This document shows, piece by piece, positions 1 through 8,055 of a DNA stretch of 8,606 nucleotides. Position numbers and translations under genes: made by a program. The DNA is from an uncultured Bacteroidales bacterium (GTDB taxonomy: Bacteria > Bacteroidota > Bacteroidia > Bacteroidales > UBA1715): positions 1-8,606 of the forward strand of contig CALAUG010000087.1 in NCBI GenBank assembly GCA_937892155.1, written 5' to 3'. The notes under the pieces are model-generated. The model was given only the letters and a program-made list of their open reading frames with translations. It ran no database searches and was not told where the DNA came from. Position 1 is the stretch's first letter, and each line of letters begins with the position of its first letter.

Positions 1-389
1 CACGCAACGGCGTCACTCTGGGCGAGACGACAGCCACGAGTTACAACGATCAGGTTCAGGACGAGATGACATATACTTACAGTGTCACGGCAATCTATTC
101 GGGCGGCGAGTCGATGCCTGTGAACGTGCTGGTCGATGTCATAACCGCTGTGGATGAAAATGAAATCTGTTTCAGCGTCTATCCGAACCCCGCCGACGAT
201 GTCGTTTATATCAATGTCGGCGATGTCGAGTACGACTATTTCATTTACAATAATTTAGGTCAGCAGGTCTTTGGCGGAACGGCAGACGGCCCGCAGCGTG
301 TTGACGTCAGCGGCTTGTCTGAAGGCCTGTATGTCATCAAGATTTGTGAAAGCGGAAATGTGGCGGCAAGGAGGATTGTCGTGAGATAG
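1..389 (+). CDS. 3' end of a T9SS-secreted protein (FN3-like region plus type A C-terminal sorting domain), 5' partial
   Basis: The frame is open from base 3 to the TAG at 387-389, giving 128 visible residues. The ATG at 66 is internal: the upstream codons are coding in style and belong to the same beta-sandwich region. Residues 1 to about 46 look like the end of a fibronectin type III-like domain (TYTYSVTAIYSGGES). After a short linker, residues 57-128 form a type IX secretion sorting domain: FSVYPNPADD, then YNNLGQQVF, then SGLSEGLYVIKI, and the basic end RRIVVR. In this family the domain directs export across the outer membrane by the Por/T9SS machinery and is cleaved at the surface. The cargo function lies in the missing N-terminal part and cannot be told. 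GC content is about half and third positions are GC-rich, unlike the AT-rich defence genes to the right, so this probably represents the host background. A hairpin terminator follows 35 nt after the stop. Confidence 0.9.
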   Translation, partial: RNGVTLGETTATSYNDQVQDEMTYTYSVTAIYSGGESMPVNVLVDVITAVDENEICFSVYPNPADDVVYINVGDVEYDYFIYNNLGQQVFGGTADGPQRVDVSGLSEGLYVIKICESGNVAARRIVVR

Positions 390-424
390 TCACCGGACGT
401 TTAAGTTTTTATAAATCAACGGAT

Positions 425-461
425 CAAGCCCCGAAAGTCAAAGAGAAACTTTTGGGGCTTG
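425..461 (+). terminator. Rho-independent-type terminator after the T9SS cargo gene
   Basis: Arms at 425-438 (CAAGCCCCGAAAGT) and 448-461 (ACTTTTGGGGCTTG) pair over 14 positions, with one G-U wobble at 433, around a 9-nt loop. The plus-strand flank is T-rich but interrupted (462-485, including a run of five T at 476-480). The minus-strand flank has no T run, so it is mainly a plus-strand terminator. It could still slow minus-strand transcripts leaving brxL. Confidence 0.75.
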
Positions 462-496
462 TTTGTGATTTCAGCTTTTTGTTTTGATGAAGAGGT

Positions 497-613
497 TCAA
501 TCCAATGGTTCGGGTTCGTCTTCGACGGTGTTCTCACCAACCGAGGCGTCGAAGGCAAGAAAGACTTCCAAGAGTGCCGTTTCGCGGAAGAAGTGGTTGG
601 GGTCGTCGATGAG
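497..613 (-). pseudogene. Remnant: C-terminal tail of an unidentified host gene, cut off at the cassette junction
   Basis: On the minus strand, 38 codons run from 613 down to a TGA at 497-499. The product begins LIDDPNHFFRETALLEVF and ends with the acidic tail EDEPEPLD. The codons are GC-rich (64 of 117 bases) with many third-position C, like the T9SS gene and unlike brxL. In-frame TAG at 614-616 closes it on the upstream side, no start codon is present, and the composition changes at the same point. That is what is left when an insertion or replacement removes the 5' part of a gene. The parent family is not recognised. A caution: the exact antisense frame on the plus strand is also open (about 490-617) because the codons are mirror-symmetric. 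The minus reading is preferred because it gives a natural C-terminus convergent with the T9SS gene. Confidence 0.45.
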
Positions 614-618
614 CTATT

Positions 619-643
619 TTGAATTAAAACTTCCTTAATTCAA
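619..643. repeat. Perfect 9-bp inverted repeat spanning the brxL stop codon
   Basis: TTGAATTAA (619-627) and TTAATTCAA (635-643) are perfect reverse complements around a 7-nt spacer. The brxL stop codon lies in the left arm. It could be a weak AU-only 3' hairpin for the brx transcript, since the minus-strand flank is A-rich rather than T-rich, or a trace of the recombination that placed the cassette. The stem has only one G-C pair, so it is a poor intrinsic terminator. Confidence 0.5.
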
Positions 644-2060
644 TTATAGGCATTTGTGTTTTAAATTCAGGATCAATGTTGTGACACTGTTCTTTAACTA
701 TACCCCTACGATGAATGGCAGGTTGTAAACAATACAAGTCAAATTCTTCCAGATTTACATCTTCTATTGTTATCCAATGCGGAAAAATCAATTTCATATA
801 CGCAGTTGTGATACGTTTTACGGCAGTGAAATCACGCATATCTGAGTCTTTTTGGAAAGACACTAATTCATCAAACAAAAGCCCATATTGGTTTTGTGTA
901 CGCATCGAATGAAGTATCTCGGAAAAATACTCTACATTGACAGTCCAACCTTTAAAAATCATACTTTTGTTAATCCTCGGCAAATACCAACCTTCAATAA
1001 AACAATGGAAACGGTCTAATAATGCCGATTCTCGGAAGTTTGCTGGTAATGAATCAAAATATCTCACCGACACAGGATGCCTGTCTTTTGTTAACGGGAT
1101 ATTTCCCATCAAAATCAAACCGCATTCCGAAGAAAACTCGTTATTATCAATAGTGGTTTTGCCACTTTCAAGATATGACTTTAAGGCCGCCTGTATCTCA
1201 GATGGTTCTTGAAAAACAATGGTTTGTATTTCATCAAATGCTGTAAAATCATGGTTCTTAATAATTCCATTCTGTTGTTTTTGCTTATCGAAAAACAACT
1301 TGGCACGGGTAACTTTACCACCACTTACAAGCCATCCATATTTAGAAAGATTGCCAAAAACATATGATTTTCCTGTACCTTTTGGCGCAAGTTCAATACA
1401 ATTCAGCCTTGGCTCAACAAAAATAAGCAAACGTGTCAGGAACTCCAATTTACATGCAATACTTTCAAAACCATCAGGATCATACTCCATGGCAGAAAGC
1501 AAAAAGTCTATCCATTCGGAAGTGGAAAAGTTTTTACGAACTTCACGGAAGAAATCAACATTAACAGATTTATATGGTTTAAATGGCTTATAATCAGTCA
1601 TTTCAACATGTTGTTTCTTTCCATCAGCATCAGGAAGGACACAAAGTTTTATTATTCCCCATTTCTCTCCATCGACTAATGAGCCCTTATGCTTTGAATA
1701 AACATATTCAGGAATTTGCCCTTCATTTATTTTTATACCTAAATCTGGAATGCCAAAACGTCGAACTCCTTTAACCAAATCAATATAAATGATAAAACGA
1801 GTGAGCAATGTGATTTCCTCTCCACTACCTAAACGGTCCTTCACTTCCTCCGCTTTTTGAGGGATAACTGTATCAAGAAAGTTAGTAAGGCCATTTTTGT
1901 CAACTTGCCCTAATTCATTGATATACTTCTTTAGCACAAAGTCTTTGACAAACGACGGCAGGTTTCTTCCCGCAAATAAGCTATTCGTTGAAGCAGAGTC
2001 CTTGTAAATTGCCATTGAAGCAAATTGAGTTCTTATTTTTTCGCTTAATGAATTATCCAT
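624..2060 (-). CDS. brxL: BrxL-type AAA+ ATPase, short form without the Lon-like protease domain
   Basis: The protein has 478 residues. The N-terminal part (about 1-200) matches the general BrxL plan, a helical region before the ATPase. The AAA+ core is clear: Walker A PKGTGKS at 226-232, Walker B TAFDEIQ at 273-279 (D276, E277), a sensor-1 segment LILMGNIP at 315-322 (N320), and LLDRFHCFIEGW at 347-358, where R350 is the likely arginine finger. EGWYLPRI (356-363) resembles the BrxL signature after the finger. In BREX systems BrxL is a DNA-binding AAA+ protein needed for defence. The long form of roughly 670-690 residues carries a C-terminal Lon-like protease domain. Here only about 115 residues follow the AAA+ core and no Lon catalytic region is seen. 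As I recall, a short family (TIGR02688, about 450 residues) pairs with PglZ type A, so this may be the normal length and not a truncation. The ATG at 2060 lies 11 nt after the pglZ stop, without a clear Shine-Dalgarno site, so it is probably cotranscribed. Confidence 0.87.
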   Translation of the reverse strand: MDNSLSEKIRTQFASMAIYKDSASTNSLFAGRNLPSFVKDFVLKKYINELGQVDKNGLTNFLDTVIPQKAEEVKDRLGSGEEITLLTRFIIYIDLVKGVRRFGIPDLGIKINEGQIPEYVYSKHKGSLVDGEKWGIIKLCVLPDADGKKQHVEMTDYKPFKPYKSVNVDFFREVRKNFSTSEWIDFLLSAMEYDPDGFESIACKLEFLTRLLIFVEPRLNCIELAPKGTGKSYVFGNLSKYGWLVSGGKVTRAKLFFDKQKQQNGIIKNHDFTAFDEIQTIVFQEPSEIQAALKSYLESGKTTIDNNEFSSECGLILMGNIPLTKDRHPVSVRYFDSLPANFRESALLDRFHCFIEGWYLPRINKSMIFKGWTVNVEYFSEILHSMRTQNQYGLLFDELVSFQKDSDMRDFTAVKRITTAYMKLIFPHWITIEDVNLEEFDLYCLQPAIHRRGIVKEQCHNIDPEFKTQMPIIELRKF

Positions 2061-2071
2061 TGTTTCATTGA

Positions 2072-4471
2072 TTAAAAGTTAAACAAATCGTCTTCTTCGG
2101 CACCAAGTTTTACGTCAATAGTATCGGTTTGCTTTGTTCCTGAAATAACAAGTTCAATTGTTTTTACAGACTGACTTAATGATAGTTTCTCGCTTTGATA
2201 AACATTATCACCTTTTGAAGATAGCATATATTGCTTTCCATTATAATTGACATAAGGAATATCAATAGAACTAATGCCTTTGATTTGATACTTGACGATT
2301 GGAGCAGATTCAGACAGCGTTTTTGTTAAAAGTGTCGCCGTCCAATGAGTCGCATCTTTTTTAGAGGAAATAACAAATATTGGGACAAGTATTTCCTCTG
2401 GCGTGCAACCGCCATGAGCACTTTGTCCGTTGGGTACTTTCCCACATAGTGATTGATGATTTAGGGCGCACATGGTTTTCTCATCATCACATACAATGTA
2501 ATCTTCGCAAGAAACGCACTTTCCATCTTTACGAAACGCCAAACGACCATGATGATCAGATTCTACTCCGGCTAAATTCAAACCATCACAATGTTGAGAA
2601 AGCGACGTAAGACCATGGTCTGATACGATGGCTATCTTCTTTCCATTGTATTCTGAAACTATTGTTTCAATGGCCTTATTTACTATCTCAAGCTCTTCAA
2701 GAATATAATTTGGGAACTTGTTGCTTTTGTGGGCATGAGTATCCAAGTCGCCACACTTCTTTAATGTTCCGTTTGAAAGCTCGAATAAAGCTTTTTTGTT
2801 GACTTCTGTTGTTGATGGATATGCAGCTCGTGCTATATGAATTTCATTAAGAAAGATGCCGTCTTTTTGCTTCTTCTCAAGACACTTTTGAATATACGGA
2901 ATCCAGTCAACGCCAAGACCGTCAATCCAATAATAAACATCTATATCCGATCGCCCACTTAAAATTGTCTTGGTCGTTTTCAATTGCTGATACCATTCAT
3001 TACAAGCTGATACAGAACCATTCTTTTCTTTGATATAACCAGCTATTTCCGAAGTGTATCTGTCGGCAAGTTTTGCCTGCTTGTAAGCATTGAAATAACT
3101 ATTAATCCAAGATAGAGAAGCACCCGAATTTGGTTCAAGATAATTATACAGATCTGGAAAGAATGATTGAAAACTATTCTTTGAGATGTTCCCTTGAGCG
3201 AACCATTCTGTTGCCAAAAGTTTTTCGGTCTTAGTTAAAGGCGAGAAATGGCGAGTTGCTGTTGAATATCCATTCACTTCAGCCAACTTGCTTAGTCCGT
3301 CTTTAAGCATAACTTCTGTCTCATGGCTCAACAAAACATTATGTTCTTTGGCGGATTGCAAGCAGGTCAACCTTTCTTCTATATAATTATCAGATTTGTC
3401 AAGAGAGAAGATTGCTAAAGCAACTGCTGAGAAGAACTCGTTATTGGTATAACATTGTATTTTGTTAATTACTTGGCAAATATAGCCTTCTTGGCAGAAC
3501 TTTTCATTGTAATAGGTCGTAAGCAGCCATTTTTCAAAATCATCATTGCATTCAAACCACGTTTTGAGGAAAACATTGTAATCGGAAAGATTGTCGATAT
3601 GGAAATATGAATTGAAAAACTTCTCAAAAGAAAAAGATTTAATATCGGTAATTTCTTGAGCCAATCTTTGCCAATGTTGCTCATCTGTAGGTTTGTATTC
3701 AATTTTCCCAAAATCCAGTTTTAATCCTTCTTTCAAAAATTCATAAGCGGATGAACACGTGATGAAATAAAACGCATTGTCTGGCTTTGCATATTGTGCA
3801 TTGGCAAATATAGCTGGAGAAGTACAAATTATCAATGGCTTAACGGCAGGTTGAGCCTTCCACACATTGAGCCACTCATTTACGGAATGCGCAACGTTGA
3901 ACATCGACAAATCACAAATACCGTATGTTGTGCCATTTGTTAATATAAGGTCGTATGTAAAGCTCTTGTCAGCATTTTTCAAATACCACACTGTACATTG
4001 GGAGTCATTTTCAAACAAAGACATCTTTCCTTCAAGACCGACAATGGGAATGTAAATACGACGGTTTTTCGCGACCGCCTGGCTGTTGTTTTCAATTCCT
4101 TTGATTGTTTTAACAAGCGCATCAAACTCTTTCGCTGACCTTTCATTATTATAAAATCTTGCCAATTCTGAAAATGGCGTAATGATGCAGTCATCGTTAT
4201 ACGAAGAGGCGTATTCCAGTATGCTATTTGACAATTCACTATAAGTAAGAATTGTATCTGGAAAATCACTGTCCATCCAATCATTTACATTTTTAAAATG
4301 GCATCCAAGCTCCTGAACATAAGAAACGAAACGATATGAATCCTGAAAGTTATCAAACAGCACAAACCGCACAGGAAAGCGGTTGGCAGTTCCTGCCGTT
4401 ACTCCTGACAGTTCTTTGTCAGCTTTGACAAAGCTAATCAAATCCTCAAAATGAGCAAAATCGTTACGCAT
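2072..4471 (-). CDS. pglZ: BREX alkaline-phosphatase-superfamily protein PglZ (type A-like)
   Basis: The 799-residue length fits PglZ type A (about 800-850). The catalytic domain occupies about 510-700 and shows the metal-binding pattern of the alkaline phosphatase superfamily: YYWIDGLGVDW at 513-523 (D517), a likely nucleophile in YPSTTE at 551-556 (T554 or T555), LDTHAH at 576-581, SDHG at 617-620 (D618, H619), ESDHHGR at 637-643 and SAHGG at 684-688 (H686) followed by TPEEILVPIFV. Residues 1 to about 500 are a long alpha/beta and helical region of unassigned role. A beta-rich C-terminal domain (about 720-790) ends in an acidic tail, GAEEDDLFNF. A cysteine cluster (652, 655, 661, 668, 676) sits inside the catalytic domain. 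PglZ is the hallmark gene of Pgl/BREX defence; its true substrate is unsettled. Its ATG overlaps the brxC stop by 8 nt (4464-4471) with no visible Shine-Dalgarno site, which suggests translational coupling. Confidence 0.95.
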   Translation of the reverse strand: MRNDFAHFEDLISFVKADKELSGVTAGTANRFPVRFVLFDNFQDSYRFVSYVQELGCHFKNVNDWMDSDFPDTILTYSELSNSILEYASSYNDDCIITPFSELARFYNNERSAKEFDALVKTIKGIENNSQAVAKNRRIYIPIVGLEGKMSLFENDSQCTVWYLKNADKSFTYDLILTNGTTYGICDLSMFNVAHSVNEWLNVWKAQPAVKPLIICTSPAIFANAQYAKPDNAFYFITCSSAYEFLKEGLKLDFGKIEYKPTDEQHWQRLAQEITDIKSFSFEKFFNSYFHIDNLSDYNVFLKTWFECNDDFEKWLLTTYYNEKFCQEGYICQVINKIQCYTNNEFFSAVALAIFSLDKSDNYIEERLTCLQSAKEHNVLLSHETEVMLKDGLSKLAEVNGYSTATRHFSPLTKTEKLLATEWFAQGNISKNSFQSFFPDLYNYLEPNSGASLSWINSYFNAYKQAKLADRYTSEIAGYIKEKNGSVSACNEWYQQLKTTKTILSGRSDIDVYYWIDGLGVDWIPYIQKCLEKKQKDGIFLNEIHIARAAYPSTTEVNKKALFELSNGTLKKCGDLDTHAHKSNKFPNYILEELEIVNKAIETIVSEYNGKKIAIVSDHGLTSLSQHCDGLNLAGVESDHHGRLAFRKDGKCVSCEDYIVCDDEKTMCALNHQSLCGKVPNGQSAHGGCTPEEILVPIFVISSKKDATHWTATLLTKTLSESAPIVKYQIKGISSIDIPYVNYNGKQYMLSSKGDNVYQSEKLSLSQSVKTIELVISGTKQTDTIDVKLGAEEDDLFNF

Positions 4472-7400
4472 CGTAGTTGTTTATTATGTCAATAATTCTT
4501 TCTGCCACACTGTCATCTTCGCAAATCTTCTTCAAAAGTTCACGAGCCTTGCTGACATCAGAAATGCGCTGAACCTTGCTGATGGCATTTGACCGCTTTT
4601 GGTGGAATTGAACCGTCGGAGTAGGCGGCTGAGATTGGGGATTTGGTTGCGGAGGCTGAGGTGCAAGCAGTTTCAAATATTCAATGCGTTTCTTTGCCGC
4701 TTCAACAATTCTTTCGTCACCATGAACTAAATATTTGCTGCATTCTTCAATGTTGTCAATTTTGGCAATTAACTCAAGCTTAACTTTGACTGTCTCTTCT
4801 TGAGACTTGTACGCACTCCAATTGCTGATTTCTTTCGAGACTTCCTCTTCACTCCATAACCCTTTTGAGTTTTGCAGATGATGTTCCAAATAGTCAAACG
4901 CTTCGTCAAACTCATTGACTTGAAATTTGATATTAGGCAATTGCAACAAATAGTTTTCAAATCCTTTTTTGAAAGAGTCCGCCTCATTCAGATAATTCGA
5001 CAATTCAAATTTATAGTTGTGGAAACCATCTAATGTGTCGTTTAACAACTTCGGGTCGCGGGTGTTGTCGGTGGCTATGATACGCAGCAGGTTGTCTAAA
5101 AGTGTTTTTATTCCATCTTTGATGTTTTCATCAGCGTATTTCAGCGACCACAGTGGGAATCCCTTTTCAGCCAAGTAACCATACTTAAAGGCGTTGCGGG
5201 CATCTGTCAAACTACTGATGTCTGAATAGCCTTTTAGATTATTGAGTTTGAATGTTTTTACGATGGTTTCACAAACGTTACGGCTTTCTTTAGTCTCAAA
5301 ACGGAAATCCAGTTTGTTACTTTCTTTGTCTTTTTCCCAAGCATTAAACAGCTCAACAACATCATCCACCATATTTTTGACATCACGTGGTTTGCCATTC
5401 AAATCAAAAATTTGCTTTGTCCATTTCCGCATGGCAAATGCGACCATACCCATGGAAGCGTAGGATTGATACAAACCGTATGGCGGATACGAAAGTTCCT
5501 TCAACCTTTCACCCATATTAAATTGCTCGCTTTTGGAAGTATGCTTGAACTTGTTGTCAATAAAATTTGAAATGACATATAATGGGTGATTCGTATCTGC
5601 ACCATCAACCCATTCCAGATTTTCGTTTACCATATCTTGCAAGACGAAACGTATCGGCTGCATGGGGCCAGTACATTTGTCAAGGATTTCCTGCTTTGTT
5701 GAAAATGACAAAAAGTTGTCTGCCATAGTCTTGCTTGACTGTTTCTTCCAGAACGTATTGGGAACTCTGCGCAAAAACGTAATCGTTTCCGGACCCTTGG
5801 AAAATATCTTTGTTGTTATATCCTCATTTATTGTACTGGTGATTTTCTGTGTGGAACCGAATCCTTTTTCTCCCCTCAAATAATATGTGAAATTGTTGCG
5901 TCTGACGGAAAATAGCCAATCCTTCACAAGAGAAAAAGCATTTTCCCGATGCGTTTTCTGCTGCTCCATCTGATTGTATTTCCCGGCACATTTGGAATTT
6001 GCCATAAATTCAATAAATCTATCATAGTTTTTATCGCTAAACGGTTCTTCAAATACCACAAACACTACATTCGCAAATCGCTCGTCAGAAGAATTGTTGT
6101 TTGCAATTTCTCTCAATGCATTAACTTCGTTGAGATTTTTCCCGAAAAGCATTGCTAAAAACAGTTCGTATGGTTTTGCTTGTTTGTAATTGTTCTCAAT
6201 CTGGCTTAAAAGCAAGGATTCATTAGCATATTGAGAGAAAATCTTATATTGGTATTGGCGATTAACATTCGACAACCAACCATCAATGATTTTGCGTACC
6301 TGAACATCATTGAAATTCAACAGTTTTTCCGTATATTTGAATTCACTGTTTTTCAGATTGTTTTTCTCGTCTTCGATTTCTTTTGTCGGCAATGCAGAAA
6401 ACTGAATGGAATACAATCCGTTGTCATCCCCTGGCAAACGCTGGATAATGCTATGCTCGTCAAAGTATTTGAGAATCTCATCAAGAATTGGTTTGATAGA
6501 AGTCCCTGTAAACAAATTTGATATATTTCCACCAGTTGGAGTTACAGTGTCACTTGCCGCGATATTGTTTAAGGCGTTGAGTAACAAAATGCCTTTAAAT
6601 ACAGCAGAATACTCGTATCCTTTGTTTTCAACCTCCAAATGACGCGCATTATAGCGTTCGGTTACTACACCGTATTTCAAGACATCGGCATTAAACACGT
6701 CCTGAACATAATCCCATAAATAGTCTGCTGTGATGACATCGCCATTAAGAAAATGATTTTCATCATCCAAAAAAGCTTTCACCTTATCGTTATTCCCAAT
6801 GAACTCAAAAACACTTCGACTTGAAGACCCTGCTTCACGAGCATAATAGGTGGCAAGGTTTGCCGTGCTTGGATGCAATGGGAACAGATTGAACAAGTCT
6901 TTTTGGGTCTCCTCTGTTTTTGCAGAATCTGGTGCAAACAATGAAAGCAATGATGCGCATTTTGGTTTTGCAAAAAACTTATTTGCAATTGTCTCTTGTT
7001 CTTCTGCCGTCGCATTATCTGCCAAACGGAATTTACGGCTCATGATCTTGAAAGCCGAAACCGTCTCCATTTGGTATGGCATAAAATGATAACGTCCTTT
7101 TGTTTTTTCACGTTCCTGATTGTCCAGTCCATTCAAAGCCGAGGGGTGAGAAATATAGAAGAAGTACGAATTGTTTTCTTTGTTCATCACCTTTTCGTCT
7201 ATTTCCTGCAAGGCGACAAAAAGGCTTGGCCCTATATCAGATGCTGCAATATCAGTAAATTCGTCCCAAATGACGAGCAAGCCATCATAGCCGAACTTGT
7301 CCTTCTGACTTGCCAATTCATTTTGTACTTCAAAAAACCATTCCGCAAGTTTGGTATTCGCAAGACGAATGTCTATTCCTGTGTTACGCTGTGCCTCAAC

Positions 7401-8021
7401 TACTTTCGCAAAAGTCGAATTATCTTTGTTTTGCAGTTTGTTTTTCAACTTTTCGATTGTCGGAGCAACAGAAGCCAATTGAGGACTTTTTTCAATAAGT
7501 AAATTCCACAGATCAGGCTGTTTTTCAATATGTTCAACAAGATTGTCAAAATCGGTTTTTACAGTAATTGAAATGCCTGCCTTCTGCAACGCTTCGCTGA
7601 TAGCCCGTTGCAATTGAAGCGACAAATCCTCCTTGTGTGAAATATTGCTTTGTCCATAAAGCATTACAGGAAACAATCGTTTGCCTTGACGCAATGAATA
7701 AATGTCTTGGCGAAGCAAATCATATTCCTTTTCCTTGTACTCATTATCCACATATTCTCTGATTTGTTCAACCTCATCGCACAGCAAATGCTTGATGACA
7801 GCTCCGGCGTGGCTTTTGCCCGTTCCGTATGTGCCCGAAATCCAAAATGAGCGGTGGGCATCAATGTCAGTGTTTCTTACGGATTTAATAACAGTTCTCA
7901 GAATGTCATTAAACTGTCTGTTTGCAATGAAACTTGTCCATTGGCCACCTTCTTCATTTGCAATGTTATAAGCCGGCTTGCCTTCGCGAATTGTGATTAT
8001 ATCGGAATATTTTGTTGCCAT
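4464..8021 (-). CDS. brxC: BREX BrxC/PglY-like large P-loop ATPase
   Basis: The protein has 1185 residues, the usual size for BrxC (about 1200). Walker A is GTYGTGKS at 63-70 and Walker B is LLVIWDEF at 248-255 (D253, E254). YFFYISHPS at 286-294 is a sensor-like strand, followed by REKTKGRYHF (304-313) with a candidate arginine finger at R310. The order resembles AAA+/STAND-like ATPases of the BrxC/PglY group. The remaining 800 or so residues are mostly helical, with no second nucleotide-binding motif recognised. Near the C-terminus a Pro/Gln-rich linker (about 1120-1136) joins a small helical end domain (about 1139-1185). BrxC is required in BREX and is thought to act on DNA with PglZ and other partners. 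The ATG at 8021 is preceded by an A/G-rich stretch (AAAGAAG) and lies 34 nt after the regulator stop. No Bacteroidota -33/-7 promoter (TTTG, TAnnTTTG) is visible in that gap. The identification rests on size, motifs and the pglZ-brxL neighbours. Confidence 0.86.
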   Translation of the reverse strand: MATKYSDIITIREGKPAYNIANEEGGQWTSFIANRQFNDILRTVIKSVRNTDIDAHRSFWISGTYGTGKSHAGAVIKHLLCDEVEQIREYVDNEYKEKEYDLLRQDIYSLRQGKRLFPVMLYGQSNISHKEDLSLQLQRAISEALQKAGISITVKTDFDNLVEHIEKQPDLWNLLIEKSPQLASVAPTIEKLKNKLQNKDNSTFAKVVEAQRNTGIDIRLANTKLAEWFFEVQNELASQKDKFGYDGLLVIWDEFTDIAASDIGPSLFVALQEIDEKVMNKENNSYFFYISHPSALNGLDNQEREKTKGRYHFMPYQMETVSAFKIMSRKFRLADNATAEEQETIANKFFAKPKCASLLSLFAPDSAKTEETQKDLFNLFPLHPSTANLATYYAREAGSSSRSVFEFIGNNDKVKAFLDDENHFLNGDVITADYLWDYVQDVFNADVLKYGVVTERYNARHLEVENKGYEYSAVFKGILLLNALNNIAASDTVTPTGGNISNLFTGTSIKPILDEILKYFDEHSIIQRLPGDDNGLYSIQFSALPTKEIEDEKNNLKNSEFKYTEKLLNFNDVQVRKIIDGWLSNVNRQYQYKIFSQYANESLLLSQIENNYKQAKPYELFLAMLFGKNLNEVNALREIANNNSSDERFANVVFVVFEEPFSDKNYDRFIEFMANSKCAGKYNQMEQQKTHRENAFSLVKDWLFSVRRNNFTYYLRGEKGFGSTQKITSTINEDITTKIFSKGPETITFLRRVPNTFWKKQSSKTMADNFLSFSTKQEILDKCTGPMQPIRFVLQDMVNENLEWVDGADTNHPLYVISNFIDNKFKHTSKSEQFNMGERLKELSYPPYGLYQSYASMGMVAFAMRKWTKQIFDLNGKPRDVKNMVDDVVELFNAWEKDKESNKLDFRFETKESRNVCETIVKTFKLNNLKGYSDISSLTDARNAFKYGYLAEKGFPLWSLKYADENIKDGIKTLLDNLLRIIATDNTRDPKLLNDTLDGFHNYKFELSNYLNEADSFKKGFENYLLQLPNIKFQVNEFDEAFDYLEHHLQNSKGLWSEEEVSKEISNWSAYKSQEETVKVKLELIAKIDNIEECSKYLVHGDERIVEAAKKRIEYLKLLAPQPPQPNPQSQPPTPTVQFHQKRSNAISKVQRISDVSKARELLKKICEDDSVAERIIDIINNYDA

Positions 8022-8055
8022 ATCTTCTTTATTTCTAATTCCTTTTGTTTTTCGT

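Noticed and set aside
490..619. Plus-strand reading of the junction remnant (contains WFGFVFDGVLTNRG, ending VVDELF)
   Set aside because: It looks coding only because its codons are the exact reverse complements of the minus reading. It has two in-frame stops just upstream (484-489), no start codon, and lies directly behind the T9SS terminator. It is kept as an alternative but is less likely.
1219..1593. 124-codon plus-strand frame inside brxL
   Set aside because: It is opposite the Walker A and Walker B region of brxL, with no independent start signal or recognisable motif.
6996..7502. Long open frame (168 codons) on the plus strand
   Set aside because: It lies wholly antisense to the N-terminal half of brxC, is rich in Phe, Cys and Leu as expected of a mirror frame of AT-rich coding DNA, and shows no domain pattern.
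8022..8055. Separate promoter for brxC in the regulator-brxC gap
   Set aside because: The gap is only 34 nt and no TTTG / TAnnTTTG pair was seen there or just upstream, so readthrough from the regulator is the simpler view.
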